Assembly: GCA_023386365.1 (NCBI GenBank)
Contig: JAEWJX010000021.1
Span: forward strand, 14,083-78,082
Direction of reading: 5' to 3'
DNA from: Actinomycetes bacterium
Lineage (GTDB): Bacteria > Actinomycetota > Actinomycetes > Actinomycetales > Microbacteriaceae
DNA length: 64,000 nucleotides
Of the stretch, positions 18,551-27,226 are shown piece after piece. The notes beneath the pieces were generated by a model. That model saw only the letters and a program-made list of their open reading frames with translations, was not told where the DNA came from and did no database searches. The position numbers were made by a program, and so were the translations under genes. The first letter of the stretch is position 1, and the number at the start of each line of letters is the position of its first letter.

Positions 18551-19837
18551 ATGACAACGACGTCAAGCTCCAACGAGATCACCGACCTCAACAACGCACC
18601 CGACGCCGACGAGAAAGTGAAGATCCGCGGCCCGCTGCGCAAGCTGCTGCTGTGGCTGCTGCCGGCGAACGTCAGCATCTTCATCCTCTGGGGCGCGATC
18701 CCGGGGCTGCTGCTCGCCCTCCAGGTGGCGGCGATCGACGAGGAGAACAAGGTCGCGAACCTCGCACTCGTCACCACGATCGGCGCGTTCGCCGCGATGA
18801 TCGCACAGCCCGTCGCGGGTGCGATCTCCGACCGCACGCGCAGCCGGTTCGGCCGTCGTGCCCCGTGGATGGTGGCCGGTGCGCTCATCGGCGGTCTCGC
18901 GCTCGTCGGGATGGCGTTCGCGAACACCCTCCTCATGATCGCGATCGCCTGGACGATGGTGCAGATCGCCTACAACTTCGCCCAGGGTCCGCTCTCGGCG
19001 ATCCTGCCCGACCGCGTGCCGGTGCGCGCCCGTGGCACGTTCGCTGCCATCGGTGGTGCCGCGACGATGATCGGCGCGATCGGCGGGCAGGTGGTCGGTG
19101 CGTCACTGGCCCAGAACATTGGCGCCGCCTACGTCGCGCTCGCCGGATTCGCGCTCATCGTGATGACCCTGTTCGTCGTGTTCAACCCGGACCGCTCGAG
19201 CAAGGACCAGGTGAACCCGCCGTTCCAGCTGCTCGACTTCCTCCGCACCTTCTGGGTGAACCCGATCAAGCACCCCGACTTCTTCTGGGCCTTCGCCGGG
19301 CGCCTGCTCCTGTTCACGGGATACTTCGGCGTCACCGGCTACAACCTGTACATCCTCAACGACTACGTCGGCATCGGCGACCTGGCGGCCTCCACCGGAT
19401 ACGTGCCGATCCTGGGCCTTCTGGGGCTCGCCGGAACCCTGCCGGCGATCCTTGTCAGCGGTCCGCTGAGCGACAAGGTCGGACGCCGCAAGATCTTCGT
19501 CTTCATCTCGTCGGTGGTCGTCGCCGTCGGCCTCGTCGTGCCGTGGATCATGCCCACCATCGGCGGCATGATGCTGATGTCGGTCATCATCGGCGTCGGC
19601 TTCGGTGCCTTCATGGCGGTCGACCAGGCCCTCATGACCGAGGTGCTGCCGAGCGCCGACTCGTACGCCAAGGACCTCGGCGTGGTGAACATCGCCGCCA
19701 CCCTCCCGCAGACGCTCGCCCCCGCCGTCGGCGGCGCGATCGTGCTGGCCTTCGGATACGCGGGCCTCTTCCCGGTGGGCATCGCCCTCTCGGTGCTGGG
19801 TGCATTCTGCGTGTTCATGATCAAGTCGGTGAAGTAG
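18551..19837 (+). CDS. MFS sugar transporter of the beta-glucoside operon
   Basis: 428 residues with about 12 membrane segments after a hydrophilic N-terminal tail of 35 residues. The loop 2-3 motif GAISDRTRSRFGRRAPWM and the second-half LSDKVGRRK mark an MFS/GPH-type sugar permease. ATG 18551 follows AAGAGAGAAGCC. It sits between two GH3 genes with short gaps (52 and 55 bases), so uptake and hydrolysis are one transcriptional unit. It is related to the MFS protein at 6713-7984, showing that the two TetR/MFS modules share ancestry. Confidence 0.9.
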   Translation: MTTTSSSNEITDLNNAPDADEKVKIRGPLRKLLLWLLPANVSIFILWGAIPGLLLALQVAAIDEENKVANLALVTTIGAFAAMIAQPVAGAISDRTRSRFGRRAPWMVAGALIGGLALVGMAFANTLLMIAIAWTMVQIAYNFAQGPLSAILPDRVPVRARGTFAAIGGAATMIGAIGGQVVGASLAQNIGAAYVALAGFALIVMTLFVVFNPDRSSKDQVNPPFQLLDFLRTFWVNPIKHPDFFWAFAGRLLLFTGYFGVTGYNLYILNDYVGIGDLAASTGYVPILGLLGLAGTLPAILVSGPLSDKVGRRKIFVFISSVVVAVGLVVPWIMPTIGGMMLMSVIIGVGFGAFMAVDQALMTEVLPSADSYAKDLGVVNIAATLPQTLAPAVGGAIVLAFGYAGLFPVGIALSVLGAFCVFMIKSVK

Positions 19838-19892
19838 CCACCGCACCCGAACCGCATGAGGATGAGATGACGCAGAGAGAAGGAACGACCGC

Positions 19893-22142
19893 ATGACCGA
19901 CGCGAACCTCGACGGACTCAGCACGGAGCAGAAGGCGGCCCTCGGATCGGGTGCCGACTTCTGGACCACCAAGGCGGTGGGGGATGTGCCGTCGATCATG
20001 ATGACCGACGGACCGCACGGCCTGCGCAAGCAGGAGGGTGACAGCGACCACCTCGGTCTCGCGGGCAGCGTGCCGGCCACCTGCTTCCCGCCGGCGGTCG
20101 CCCTGTCGCAGACCTGGGATCCGGAGCTCGCCGAAGGCGTCGGCTCGGCGCTCGGCCGCGAGTGCCAGGCCCACGACGTGCAGGTGCTGCTCGGGCCGGG
20201 CGTGAACCTGAAGCGCTCCCCGCTCGGCGGCCGCAACTTCGAGTACTTCTCCGAGGATCCGCTGCTCGCCGGCGTGCTCGGCACCGCCTGGGTGCGGGGG
20301 CTGCAGGAGCAGGGTGTGGGTGCGTCGCTCAAGCACTTCGCGCTCAACAACCAGGAAGACGACCGCATGCGGTCGAGTTCGGACATCGACCCGCGGCCGA
20401 TGCGCGAGCTCTACCTGCGCAGCTTCGAGCGGGTGGTGCGCGACGCGCAGCCGTGGACCGTCATGTGCTCCTACAACCGCGTCAACGGCGTGCAGGTGGC
20501 ACACGACCCGTTCCTGCTCACCCGTGTGCTGCGCGACGAGTGGGGGTTCGAGGGTGCCGTGGTCTCCGACTGGGGTGCCGTGGTCGACCGGGTCGCCTCG
20601 GTGGCTGCCGGCCTCGACCTGCAGATGCCCGGCGGTGACCCCACCCCGGATGCCGAGGTCGTCGACGCCGTCGCCTCCGGTCGTCTCGCTCCCGAAGCCC
20701 TCGACGCGGTCGCCGCGCGTGTGGCCCGCCTCGCCCGCACGGCCCGCGCCGCCGCCGAGGTGGACGCCACCTTCGACGTCGAGTTGCACCACGGGCTCGC
20801 CCGGCACGTCGCCGGCCGCGCCATCGTGCTGCTGAAGAACGACGGCGACCTGCTGCCGCTCGCCGCATCCGGGTCGATCGCGGTGGTCGGCGAGTTCGCC
20901 CGCACCCCGCGCTACCAGGGCGGCGGCTCGTCGCACGTGAACCCGACGAAGCTCGACGTGCCGCTCGACGAGCTGCGCGCGCTCGCCGGCGACGCCCGCG
21001 TGGACTTCGCGGCCGGGTTCACCGTCGACGGGTCGGGCGCCCAGCCGGAGCTGGTCGCCGAGGCGACCGCGCTCGCGGCGGCGGCGGATGTGGCGGTGCT
21101 GTTCCTGGGTCTCGACGCCTCGCAGGAGTCGGAGGGCTTCGACCGCGACGACATCGAGCTCCCCGTCGAACAGCTCGAACTGCTCGAGGCGGTCGTCGCC
21201 GTGCAGCCCCGCACCGTGGTGGTGCTCAGCCACGGCGGCGTGCTGCGGCTCGCCCCGGTGGCGGCCCTCGCGCCGGCGATCCTCGACGGCGCCCTGCTCG
21301 GCCAGGCGGGCGGCGGCGCGATCGCCGACGTGTTGCTCGGTGCGGTGAACCCGTCCGGCAAGCTCACCGAGACGGTGCCGCAGCGCATCCAGGACACCCC
21401 CGCGTACCTCAACTTCCCGGGGGAGGGTTCGCACGTCCGCTACGGCGAGGGTCTGTTCCTCGGCTACCGCTGGTACGACGCGCGCGACATCGAGGTGACC
21501 TACCCCTTCGGTCACGGCCTCTCCTATACGTCCTTCGCCTACGGCGAGCTGGCTCTCGCATCCGACGGTGACGACATCGTGGCGCGGGTCGCGGTCACCA
21601 ACGGTGGATCGCGGGCCGGCCGTGAGGTCGTGCAGGCGTACGTGTCGCTGCCGGAGTCGACCGTGCAGCGGCCGGTGCGCTGGCTGGGCGGGTTCGCATC
21701 CGTCGACCTGGAGCCCGGCGAGACGGCCGAGGTCGAGATCGTGATCGAGCGTCGCGACCTCGAGTACTGGAACGTGCAGCTGGACCGTTTCGTGCTGGAG
21801 GAGGGCGAGTACGAGGTGGCGGTCGGCTCGTCGAGCCGCGACCTGCGCGCCAGCGACAGCGTCGACCTCGACGGTGACGACGTGCGCGTGCCGCTCAGCA
21901 TGACCTCCACCCTCGGCGAAGTGCTCGCGCATCCGGTGGCCGCCGAACTCATCGCCGAGCACATGTCGGCGATGCCTCTCGGTGGCGAAACGGGCGCATC
22001 GCTCGGCATGGACATGATGCGGATGATGATGAGCATCCCCGTCGGGCGGGTGATCGCCTTCGCGGGCGGCCAGGTCACCGCCGAGCAGCTGGAGCAGTTG
22101 CTCGCGGCGGCGAACGGTGCGCCGGAGGAGGCGGCCCGCTAG
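19893..22142 (+). CDS. Glycoside hydrolase family 3 beta-glucosidase with FnIII-like domain
   Basis: Full-length three-domain GH3 enzyme, 749 residues. The N-terminal barrel carries LKHFALNNQEDDR and the nucleophile Asp226 in VVSDWGAV. The alpha/beta sandwich follows (GLDASQESEGFDRDD near residue 408). The C-terminal fibronectin III-like domain is announced by PFGHGLSYTSF at about residue 534. No signal peptide, so cytoplasmic. It closes the TetR-controlled operon. Having two different GH3 enzymes suggests different linkages or chain lengths. The last 80 residues include a Met-rich stretch (MDMMRMMMS) of unknown use. Confidence 0.92.
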   Translation: MTDANLDGLSTEQKAALGSGADFWTTKAVGDVPSIMMTDGPHGLRKQEGDSDHLGLAGSVPATCFPPAVALSQTWDPELAEGVGSALGRECQAHDVQVLLGPGVNLKRSPLGGRNFEYFSEDPLLAGVLGTAWVRGLQEQGVGASLKHFALNNQEDDRMRSSSDIDPRPMRELYLRSFERVVRDAQPWTVMCSYNRVNGVQVAHDPFLLTRVLRDEWGFEGAVVSDWGAVVDRVASVAAGLDLQMPGGDPTPDAEVVDAVASGRLAPEALDAVAARVARLARTARAAAEVDATFDVELHHGLARHVAGRAIVLLKNDGDLLPLAASGSIAVVGEFARTPRYQGGGSSHVNPTKLDVPLDELRALAGDARVDFAAGFTVDGSGAQPELVAEATALAAAADVAVLFLGLDASQESEGFDRDDIELPVEQLELLEAVVAVQPRTVVVLSHGGVLRLAPVAALAPAILDGALLGQAGGGAIADVLLGAVNPSGKLTETVPQRIQDTPAYLNFPGEGSHVRYGEGLFLGYRWYDARDIEVTYPFGHGLSYTSFAYGELALASDGDDIVARVAVTNGGSRAGREVVQAYVSLPESTVQRPVRWLGGFASVDLEPGETAEVEIVIERRDLEYWNVQLDRFVLEEGEYEVAVGSSSRDLRASDSVDLDGDDVRVPLSMTSTLGEVLAHPVAAELIAEHMSAMPLGGETGASLGMDMMRMMMSIPVGRVIAFAGGQVTAEQLEQLLAAANGAPEEAAR

Positions 22143-22152
22143 CCTCGGGCGC

Positions 22153-22530
22153 ATGACGACGACGCCTCCCGCAGAGATCGAGCAGTATCTCGCCGGCTTC
22201 CCGGCGGAGCAGCAGCAGATCCTGCGGGAGGTGCGTCGCGTCATCGTCGAGGCGGTCGCCACGGATGCCTACCCGGTGCCCGTGGAGAAGCTGCGATACG
22301 GCATCCCCGCCGTGCAGCTGGAGGGTCGCTACTGGTTCCACTTCGCCGGGTGGAAGAAGCATGTGGGCGTCTACCCGATGGCTGAAACCGGCGACGCCGG
22401 TTTCGAGGCGGCCCTCGCGCCGTACCGGGCGGCGAAGGACTCGCTCAACTTCCGGTACGACCGCGAGGTGCCGTACGAACTCATCGGCCGCTGTGCCGCC
22501 TGGCTGGCGGAGCGGCACCCGGCCGGCTAG
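22153..22530 (+). CDS. DUF1801 (YdhG-like) protein
   Basis: 125 residues. The pattern ETIE/AEIEQYLAGFP, then EKLRYGIPAVQLEGRY and HVGVYPM is that of the small iron-chaperone-like DUF1801/YdhG fold. ATG 22153 lies ten bases after the GH3 stop; there is no strong ribosome-binding site, so it may depend on read-through from the glycosidase operon. Function is not established in the family. Its stop shares CTAG with the convergent DUF2510 gene. Confidence 0.8.
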   Translation: MTTTPPAEIEQYLAGFPAEQQQILREVRRVIVEAVATDAYPVPVEKLRYGIPAVQLEGRYWFHFAGWKKHVGVYPMAETGDAGFEAALAPYRAAKDSLNFRYDREVPYELIGRCAAWLAERHPAG

Positions 22531-23165
22531 CTGTAGGTGCCGTAGGTCGGGTACATCGACGAAATGTCGACGAACAGCTGCTGCATCATCACGAAGGCCC
22601 AGATGATCGACCCGATGGAGTAGAGCACCGTCAGTCCGATGTACACCCACAGCGGCGCCCCCGACGTGTGGACCACCTTGCGCAGCACCACGTGGCGGCC
22701 GATGAGGTAGACGATCGCGTAGAGGAAGGCGAACGCCCAGTGGAAGGGGCGCACCACGCCCACCGCGACAAGGTGCTTGTAGTCGCGGAACGCCGCCACG
22801 ACGGTGAGCGCGTATGCGGCGGCGCTGAGCACCATGATCAGCACGTAGAAGGTCACGAAGTTGGCGAACCACGAGCCGAGACCCACAGTCGACCCGCTCT
22901 CCAGTGCGAAGACGCCCCGCATGTAGCCGGTGAAATCCCAGAAGAAGACCGGGATCGCGGCCACGAACGTGGCGCAGACCACCACCCAGATCCACGCGTT
23001 GTCGACCTTGGTCCCCTCGGGCAGACGCGGGCGCTCGTACCCCGCGGCGACTGCCGCCGGCGCGGCGACGTGGTCGGTCCAGCCGCGGCCGTCCCACCAG
23101 CGCTGGGCACCGGATGCGTCGGGGTACCACCCCGGTGCGGGGGCGGGATTCGTGGGGTCGGTCAT
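22527..23165 (-). CDS. DUF2510-domain membrane protein
   Basis: 212 residues. The N-terminus is a Trp-rich DUF2510 module (APGWYPDASGAQRWWDGRGW, residues 8-27), common at the cytoplasmic end of actinobacterial membrane proteins. Four to five hydrophobic helices follow from about residue 58. ATG 23165 is preceded by GAAGGAGCAG. The function is unknown; DUF2510 proteins often belong to envelope or secretion-related loci, but nothing nearby supports a specific role. Confidence 0.82.
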   Translation of the reverse strand: MTDPTNPAPAPGWYPDASGAQRWWDGRGWTDHVAAPAAVAAGYERPRLPEGTKVDNAWIWVVVCATFVAAIPVFFWDFTGYMRGVFALESGSTVGLGSWFANFVTFYVLIMVLSAAAYALTVVAAFRDYKHLVAVGVVRPFHWAFAFLYAIVYLIGRHVVLRKVVHTSGAPLWVYIGLTVLYSIGSIIWAFVMMQQLFVDISSMYPTYGTYS

Positions 23166-23199
23166 CGCTGCTCCTTCGTCCTCCGGCAGCCTACGGCCG

Positions 23200-24027
23200 T
23201 CACCCCAGATGGTGAGCAGTGAACTCGCGGATCTGCGACCGTCGCTCGGTGCCGTCGACGCCTGGCTCCACGAGGAGCACCGGCGCGCCGAGGCCCGCGA
23301 TGAGCTCGAGCTCGAGTTCCCGCCGGTGCCGCATGAACTCGACGTACCCGTCGAAGCCGTGCAGCCCCATCCGCAGTCCGTATCCCTGACCGGTGTGGTA
23401 CTCGATCACGGCGTCGAGCCATTCGCGCGGGCGTTCCGCCGCGGCTCGGGTGAGCACGTCGGCGGGGTCGCCGGGGTCGAGGTAGATGATCGCGGGCCGG
23501 TGCGCGCGCACGGCGTCGAGCAGGGCTGCGACGTGCCCGCCCAGTTCTGCGGCGGGTCGGTCGTGTCGGGCGATGTAGGCGCACACCGGGTTCTGGATGA
23601 GCACGCACTCCCACACCTGCACCGCGGCGGGGGCGGTGGCCCCGAATCGTCGCCAACTGGCGAGCAGCACCTCGTGGTGGGTGTCGATGCCGACGTCGCC
23701 GTCGTAGGTGTCGTGGCGGCGCAGGTCATCGGTGATCTCGGCCGACAGCTTCGGATGCATCCCGTACGGCAGCAGGACATGCGGGCCGTCGACCTGTGCT
23801 GCGGCGGCGAGGGTCGCCGCCTCGGCGGGATGGCGCCGCCGCAGATCGTCCAGCTGTGCAGGGGTGAGCACGGCCACGCTCTCGAAGTCGGCGGGGTGGT
23901 CGGCGCGGCCCTCGGGCCAGTACGCGGCCGGCGCCCAGTCTGTGGTGTCGAGCCATGTCGAGAGCTCGGATGCCGCGGTCGTCTTCCCCGATCCGGGGAG
24001 CCCTTCCACGAGGATCATTCCGGCCAT
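23200..24027 (-). CDS. P-loop NTPase, kinase-like, function unknown
   Basis: 275 residues with an N-terminal Walker A motif GLPGSGKTT starting near residue 9. No clear Walker B or lid is identifiable, though AIIYLD at about residue 180 is a candidate strand. The overall look is of a nucleoside-kinase-like or uncharacterised P-loop protein. The start may be ATG 24027 or the in-frame ATG 24018. It is divergent from the 26-residue peptide locus, with 188 bases between them. Confidence 0.78.
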   Translation of the reverse strand: MAGMILVEGLPGSGKTTAASELSTWLDTTDWAPAAYWPEGRADHPADFESVAVLTPAQLDDLRRRHPAEAATLAAAAQVDGPHVLLPYGMHPKLSAEITDDLRRHDTYDGDVGIDTHHEVLLASWRRFGATAPAAVQVWECVLIQNPVCAYIARHDRPAAELGGHVAALLDAVRAHRPAIIYLDPGDPADVLTRAAAERPREWLDAVIEYHTGQGYGLRMGLHGFDGYVEFMRHRRELELELIAGLGAPVLLVEPGVDGTERRSQIREFTAHHLG

Positions 24028-24126
24028 CCCACCAGCCTAGGCGTCGTCCGCGGGGCCGCCGATGTCGGTGGTTCAGGGTGGAATGAAAAGAAATCGGCGA
24101 CACGCCGAAACACAAGATGTAGGGGA

Positions 24127-24156
24127 ATGACATTCGTGGAATTCCCGTTATATAGT
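24127..24156 (+). promoter_or_regulatory. Strong promoter for the 26-residue peptide gene
   Basis: ATGACA (-35, 24127-24132; 5 of 6 to consensus) and TATAGT (-10, 24151-24156; 5 of 6) are separated by 18 bases, in a locally AT-rich patch. An inverted repeat gggaat (24123-24128) / attccc (24141-24146) overlaps the -35 and spacer and could bind a regulator. A separate 6-bp hairpin, tcggcg-aca-cgccga, lies upstream at 24094-24108. Confidence 0.6.
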
Positions 24157-24166
24157 GATGACTCAC

Positions 24167-24184
24167 CGAGGTGAAAACCTTGGA
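24167..24184 (+). other. 5' leader hairpin with GAAA tetraloop
   Basis: Between the promoter and the peptide start, ccgaggt-gaaa-accttgg can form a 7-bp stem (one G-U) capped by a stable GAAA loop. It ends about 20 bases before the GAAGGAGG ribosome-binding site. It may stabilise the short mRNA or regulate its translation. Confidence 0.4.
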
Positions 24185-24215
24185 CCACCAGTTGAGACTT
24201 CTGAAGGAGGTTGCC

Positions 24216-24296
24216 ATGAACGACGTCGACACCGTCGGTGGCTACGCAGTGCCGGTCGACCCGATGGACGACCTCATGTGCGAGTCCTGCCAGTAA
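24216..24296 (+). CDS. 26-residue peptide ending in CxxCQ (possible signalling, RiPP or metal-binding peptide)
   Basis: A tiny gene too short for most callers. ATG 24216 is preceded by a near-perfect GAAGGAGG at optimal spacing. The product begins MNDVDTVGG, continues YAVPVDPMDDL and ends MCESCQ. It is strongly acidic with both cysteines in a C-terminal CxxC. A promoter lies at 24127-24156 and a terminator at 24328-24353, so it is a self-contained transcription unit. The shape (acidic leader, Gly-Gly, short Cys-containing tail) is like a modified-peptide precursor, but no modifying enzyme is adjacent. A regulatory leader peptide is less likely because a terminator intervenes before the next gene. 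I do not recognise a family. Confidence 0.65.
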   Translation: MNDVDTVGGYAVPVDPMDDLMCESCQ

Positions 24297-24327
24297 GGCA
24301 GAACGCCACCACACAAACCCCCCGGAG

Positions 24328-24353
24328 CCCCGGCAGACCTCGAGTCGCCGGGG
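24328..24353 (+). terminator. Hairpin after the 26-residue peptide gene
   Basis: ccccggc and gccgggg form a perfect 7-bp GC stem around a 12-base loop that can add a GAC/GTC step. Only TT follows, so it is a hairpin without a proper U-tract, a form common in actinobacteria. It separates the peptide gene from the HadA-like gene. Confidence 0.55.
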
Positions 24354-24385
24354 TTCCGTACGTTCGACGCCGGTAGGCTCGGGGG

Positions 24386-24832
24386 GTGAGCGTCAACCCC
24401 GAACTGCAGGGCCGCAGCTACCCGCCGACCCCGCCCTACCTCGTCGGACGTGAGAAGGTGCGCGAGTTCGCCCGCGCCGTCTACGCGACCAACCCCGTCA
24501 GCCACGACCCCGAGGCCGCACGAGCCGCCGGCCACGCCGACGTCGTCGCGCCGCCGACCTTCGCCGTCGTCGTGCAGGAGCAGGCTCTCGCCCAGCTCCT
24601 CGCCGACCCGGAAGCCGGCATCGACTTCAGCCGCGTCGTGCACGGCGACCAGCGGTTCGCGTTCAGCCGCCCCATCGTCGCCGGCGACGAACTCACGGCC
24701 GTCCTCACCGTCACCAGCGTGAAGACGCTCGGCGGGCACTCGATGGTCACCGCCGACACCCTCATCGCCGGCGCCGACGGCGAGCACGTCGTCACCGCCA
24801 CCTCCACCCTCGTCGTGCGAGGTGACGAATGA
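24386..24832 (+). CDS. MaoC/HadA-like dehydratase subunit (UPF0336-type)
   Basis: 148 residues with the N-terminal MaoC-like pattern seen in HadA/UPF0336 proteins (REKVREFARAVYATNPVSHD near the N-terminus, VVAPPTFAVVV in the middle). With the next gene it should form a (3R)-hydroxyacyl-thioester dehydratase heterodimer; the catalytic hydratase motif is expected in the partner. GTG 24386 begins the family-like N-terminus. It overlaps the HadB-like gene by ATGA. The hadA-hadB-murB arrangement is typical of this actinobacterial branch. Substrate (fatty acyl or other) is not known in organisms lacking mycolic acids. Confidence 0.82.
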   Translation: MSVNPELQGRSYPPTPPYLVGREKVREFARAVYATNPVSHDPEAARAAGHADVVAPPTFAVVVQEQALAQLLADPEAGIDFSRVVHGDQRFAFSRPIVAGDELTAVLTVTSVKTLGGHSMVTADTLIAGADGEHVVTATSTLVVRGDE

Positions 24833-25251
24833 CCACGCCCACCCTCTCCTCCCTCACCGTCGGCGATGTGGTCGCCGAGGCCGAGTTCGCGCTCAGCCGC
24901 GACTCGCTGGTGCGCTACGCCGGCGCATCCGGAGACTTCAACCCGATCCACTACCGCGACGACGTCGCCACCTCCGTCGGCCTGCCCGGGGTGCTCGCCC
25001 ACGGCATGCTCACCATGGGCCTCGCCGTGCAGCCCGTCGTCGACTGGGCGGGCGACGCCGGCCGCGTCGTCGACTACCAGGTGCGCTTCACCCGACCCGT
25101 GCTCGTCGACCCGCAGGAGGGCGCCGTGGTGACCGTGGTCGCCAAGGTGGGCCGCATCGACGACGATTCCGCGCGCATCGACCTCACCGTCTCCTTCGAC
25201 GCACAGACCGTGCTCGGCAAGGCCCAGGCGGTCGTGCGACTGGACGCGTGA
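24829..25251 (+). CDS. MaoC/HadB-like dehydratase subunit
   Basis: 140 residues. The hydratase-2 motif is clear: SRDSLVRYAGASGDFNPIHY, with catalytic Asp and His in D-F-N-P-I-H, followed by GVLAHGMLTMG. It is the catalytic partner of the HadA-like protein encoded just upstream (ATGA overlap) and is also coupled to murB (GTGA). The pair would dehydrate 3-hydroxyacyl thioesters in the cytoplasm. Confidence 0.87.
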   Translation: MTTPTLSSLTVGDVVAEAEFALSRDSLVRYAGASGDFNPIHYRDDVATSVGLPGVLAHGMLTMGLAVQPVVDWAGDAGRVVDYQVRFTRPVLVDPQEGAVVTVVAKVGRIDDDSARIDLTVSFDAQTVLGKAQAVVRLDA

Positions 25252-26342
25252 CGGTGACCGCGCTCTCCGCCTTCACGACCCTGCAGGTGGGCGGACCCGC
25301 CCGCGAACTGCGCGAGCCCGCCACCCGCGACGCCCTCGTCGCGACGGCACTCGACGTGTGGGCCACCGGCGACGACTGGTTGCTGCTCGGCGGCGGCTCC
25401 AACGTGGTCATCGGCGACGACGGATTCGACGGCACCGTCATCCGGGTGGCGACGCGTGGCATCGACATCATCGTCGACCAGGACGGCAAGCACGCGCGCG
25501 TGCGGGCCGCCGCCGGCGAGAGCTGGGACGCGCTGGTCGCCGCCACGGTCGCGGCGGGACTCTCGGGCATCGAGGCACTCAGCGGCATCCCCGGAACGGT
25601 CGGCGCGGCGCCCATCCAGAACATCGGCGCCTACGGCCAGGAGGTGGGCGACCGGCTGGTCGGCATCGACTTCCTCGACTACGAGAGCGGCGAGGTGGTG
25701 CGTCTCGACGCGCGCGACCTCGGGCTCGGCTACCGCACCAGCGCACTCAAACGCGGACGTGCGGGTGTCGTGCTCGCCGTCGAACTCGACCTCGACGCGG
25801 GCGGCTGGTCGGCACCCATCGCCTACGCGCAGCTCGCATCCGCGCTCGGTGTCGAACTGGGGGAGCGGGTCGCCGCCGTCGACGCCCGCCGTGCCGTGCT
25901 GGCCTTGCGCGCGTCGAAGGGCATGGTGCTGGATGCCGCCGACCCCGACTCGGTGAGCGCCGGATCGTTCTTCACCAACCCGATCGTCTCCGAGTCGTTC
26001 GCGCGCACCCTGCCGGCCGACGCCCCCCGCTTCCCGGTCGTCGACGACGAAGCGGATCGTGTGGTCGACCCGGGCGCCGAGGTGCCGGCCCTCGCATCCG
26101 ATGACTACCGCGTGAAGCTCTCCGCGGCGTGGCTCATCGAACGCTCCGGCATCTCGCGCGGGTTCGCGCTGCCCGGGTCGCGGGCGGCGATCTCGTCGAA
26201 GCACACCCTCGCCATCACCAACCGCGGAGGCGCCACCGCCACCGAGATCGCGCAGCTGGCCGGGTACGTGCAGACCCGGGTGCTCTCCGAGTTCGGGGTG
26301 CTGCTGCAGCCGGAGCCGGTGTTCGTGGGGCTCACGCTGTGA
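25248..26342 (+). CDS. murB: UDP-N-acetylenolpyruvoylglucosamine reductase
   Basis: Peptidoglycan precursor enzyme: reduces UDP-GlcNAc-enolpyruvate to UDP-MurNAc with NADPH and FAD. 364 residues from GTG 25248, which overlaps the HadB-like stop (GTGA). FAD-binding hallmarks are present: LLLGGGSNVVIGDDGFDGTV near residue 45, and the GIEALSGIPGTVGAAPIQNIGAYGQE region near residue 105 (read in two parts). The proton-donor serine is Ser240 in SAGSFFTNP. The type I layout with an ESxWLIE-like C-terminal region (AAWLIERSG) is complete. It is followed by a GTGA overlap to the ribokinase gene. Confidence 0.96.
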   Translation: MTVTALSAFTTLQVGGPARELREPATRDALVATALDVWATGDDWLLLGGGSNVVIGDDGFDGTVIRVATRGIDIIVDQDGKHARVRAAAGESWDALVAATVAAGLSGIEALSGIPGTVGAAPIQNIGAYGQEVGDRLVGIDFLDYESGEVVRLDARDLGLGYRTSALKRGRAGVVLAVELDLDAGGWSAPIAYAQLASALGVELGERVAAVDARRAVLALRASKGMVLDAADPDSVSAGSFFTNPIVSESFARTLPADAPRFPVVDDEADRVVDPGAEVPALASDDYRVKLSAAWLIERSGISRGFALPGSRAAISSKHTLAITNRGGATATEIAQLAGYVQTRVLSEFGVLLQPEPVFVGLTL

Positions 26343-27226
26343 CCTCGATCGTGGTGCTCGGCAGCGCCAACATGGACCTCGTGGTGCGTCAGCCGCGTCT
26401 GCCCGAGCCGGGCGAGACGATGTTCGGCAGCTCGTTCGACACCGTCGCAGGAGGGAAAGGCCTGAACCAGGCGATCGCCGCGGCGCGGGTGGGCGGCGAC
26501 GTCGCCTTCCTCGGTGCCGTCGGCGGTGACGCGTTCGGGGCGGCGCTGCGCTCGACCCTCGAGGGCGCCGGTGTGGACACCCACGGACTGGCGCTCGTCG
26601 AGAAGCCCACCGGCACCGCCCACATCTCGGTACTCGACGGGGGCGAGAACGCGATCGTCGTCGTGCCGGATGCGAACGAGGTGGAGCTGCCACTCGACGA
26701 CACCCAGCGGGACACCATCCGGGCCGCCCGGTACCTGGTGGTGCAGTTCGAGCGTCCGTTGCCTCTGGTCGCGGCGGCGGTGGCGTTCGCCCGCGAACAC
26801 GGGGTGACCACGGTCGTCACGCCGGCGCCGGTGCTCCCGCTCCCGGACGACTTCCTCGACGCCGTCGACATCCTCGTGCCGAACGCCGCCGAGGCGTGCG
26901 CACTCGCCGGCGTGGACGACGAGGCGGATGCCGCGCGGGCGTTGAGCCTGCGGGTGGGCACCGTCGTCGTCACGCGTGGGTCGCGCGGTGCGCTCGTCGC
27001 CCGCGGGGGCGAGATCGTGACGGAGGTGCCCGCGCATCCGGTGACCCCGGTCGACACGACCGGCGCGGGCGACACGTTCACCGGTGTGCTGGTGGCGCGC
27101 CTCGCGGCCGGTGACCCCGAGGACGCCGCGCTGCGCGCCGCATCCGTCGCCGCGGCCCTCGCCACCACCCGCCCCGGTGCCTCCCCCTCGATGCCCGAGT
27201 GGGCCGAGGTCGCTGCGCTCCTCTAG
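26339..27226 (+). CDS. rbsK: Ribokinase (PfkB family)
   Basis: Phosphorylates ribose (or a related pentose/nucleoside) with ATP. 295 residues, normal length. The sugar-binding signature GGKGLNQAIAAARVGG lies near residue 40, and the ATP-site motif DTTGAGDTFTG contains catalytic Asp245. GTG 26339 overlaps the murB stop, so it is co-translated with the cell-wall gene although the functions are unrelated. Codon use shows the GGATGC effect clearly: 19 Asp codons are GAC and both GAT codons lie inside GGATGC. The stop shares CTAG with the convergent response regulator. Confidence 0.9.
   Translation: MTSIVVLGSANMDLVVRQPRLPEPGETMFGSSFDTVAGGKGLNQAIAAARVGGDVAFLGAVGGDAFGAALRSTLEGAGVDTHGLALVEKPTGTAHISVLDGGENAIVVVPDANEVELPLDDTQRDTIRAARYLVVQFERPLPLVAAAVAFAREHGVTTVVTPAPVLPLPDDFLDAVDILVPNAAEACALAGVDDEADAARALSLRVGTVVVTRGSRGALVARGGEIVTEVPAHPVTPVDTTGAGDTFTGVLVARLAAGDPEDAALRAASVAAALATTRPGASPSMPEWAEVAALL

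Noticed and set aside
24028..24215. Riboswitch upstream of the peptide gene
   Set aside because: The hairpins are short and I recognise no riboswitch consensus; the peptide gene's promoter and ribosome-binding site explain the region better.
24822..26342. A 506-residue fused HadB/MurB-like frame
   Set aside because: The upstream part is the HadB gene read in another frame (Arg-rich nonsense); murB begins at GTG 25248 by GTGA coupling.
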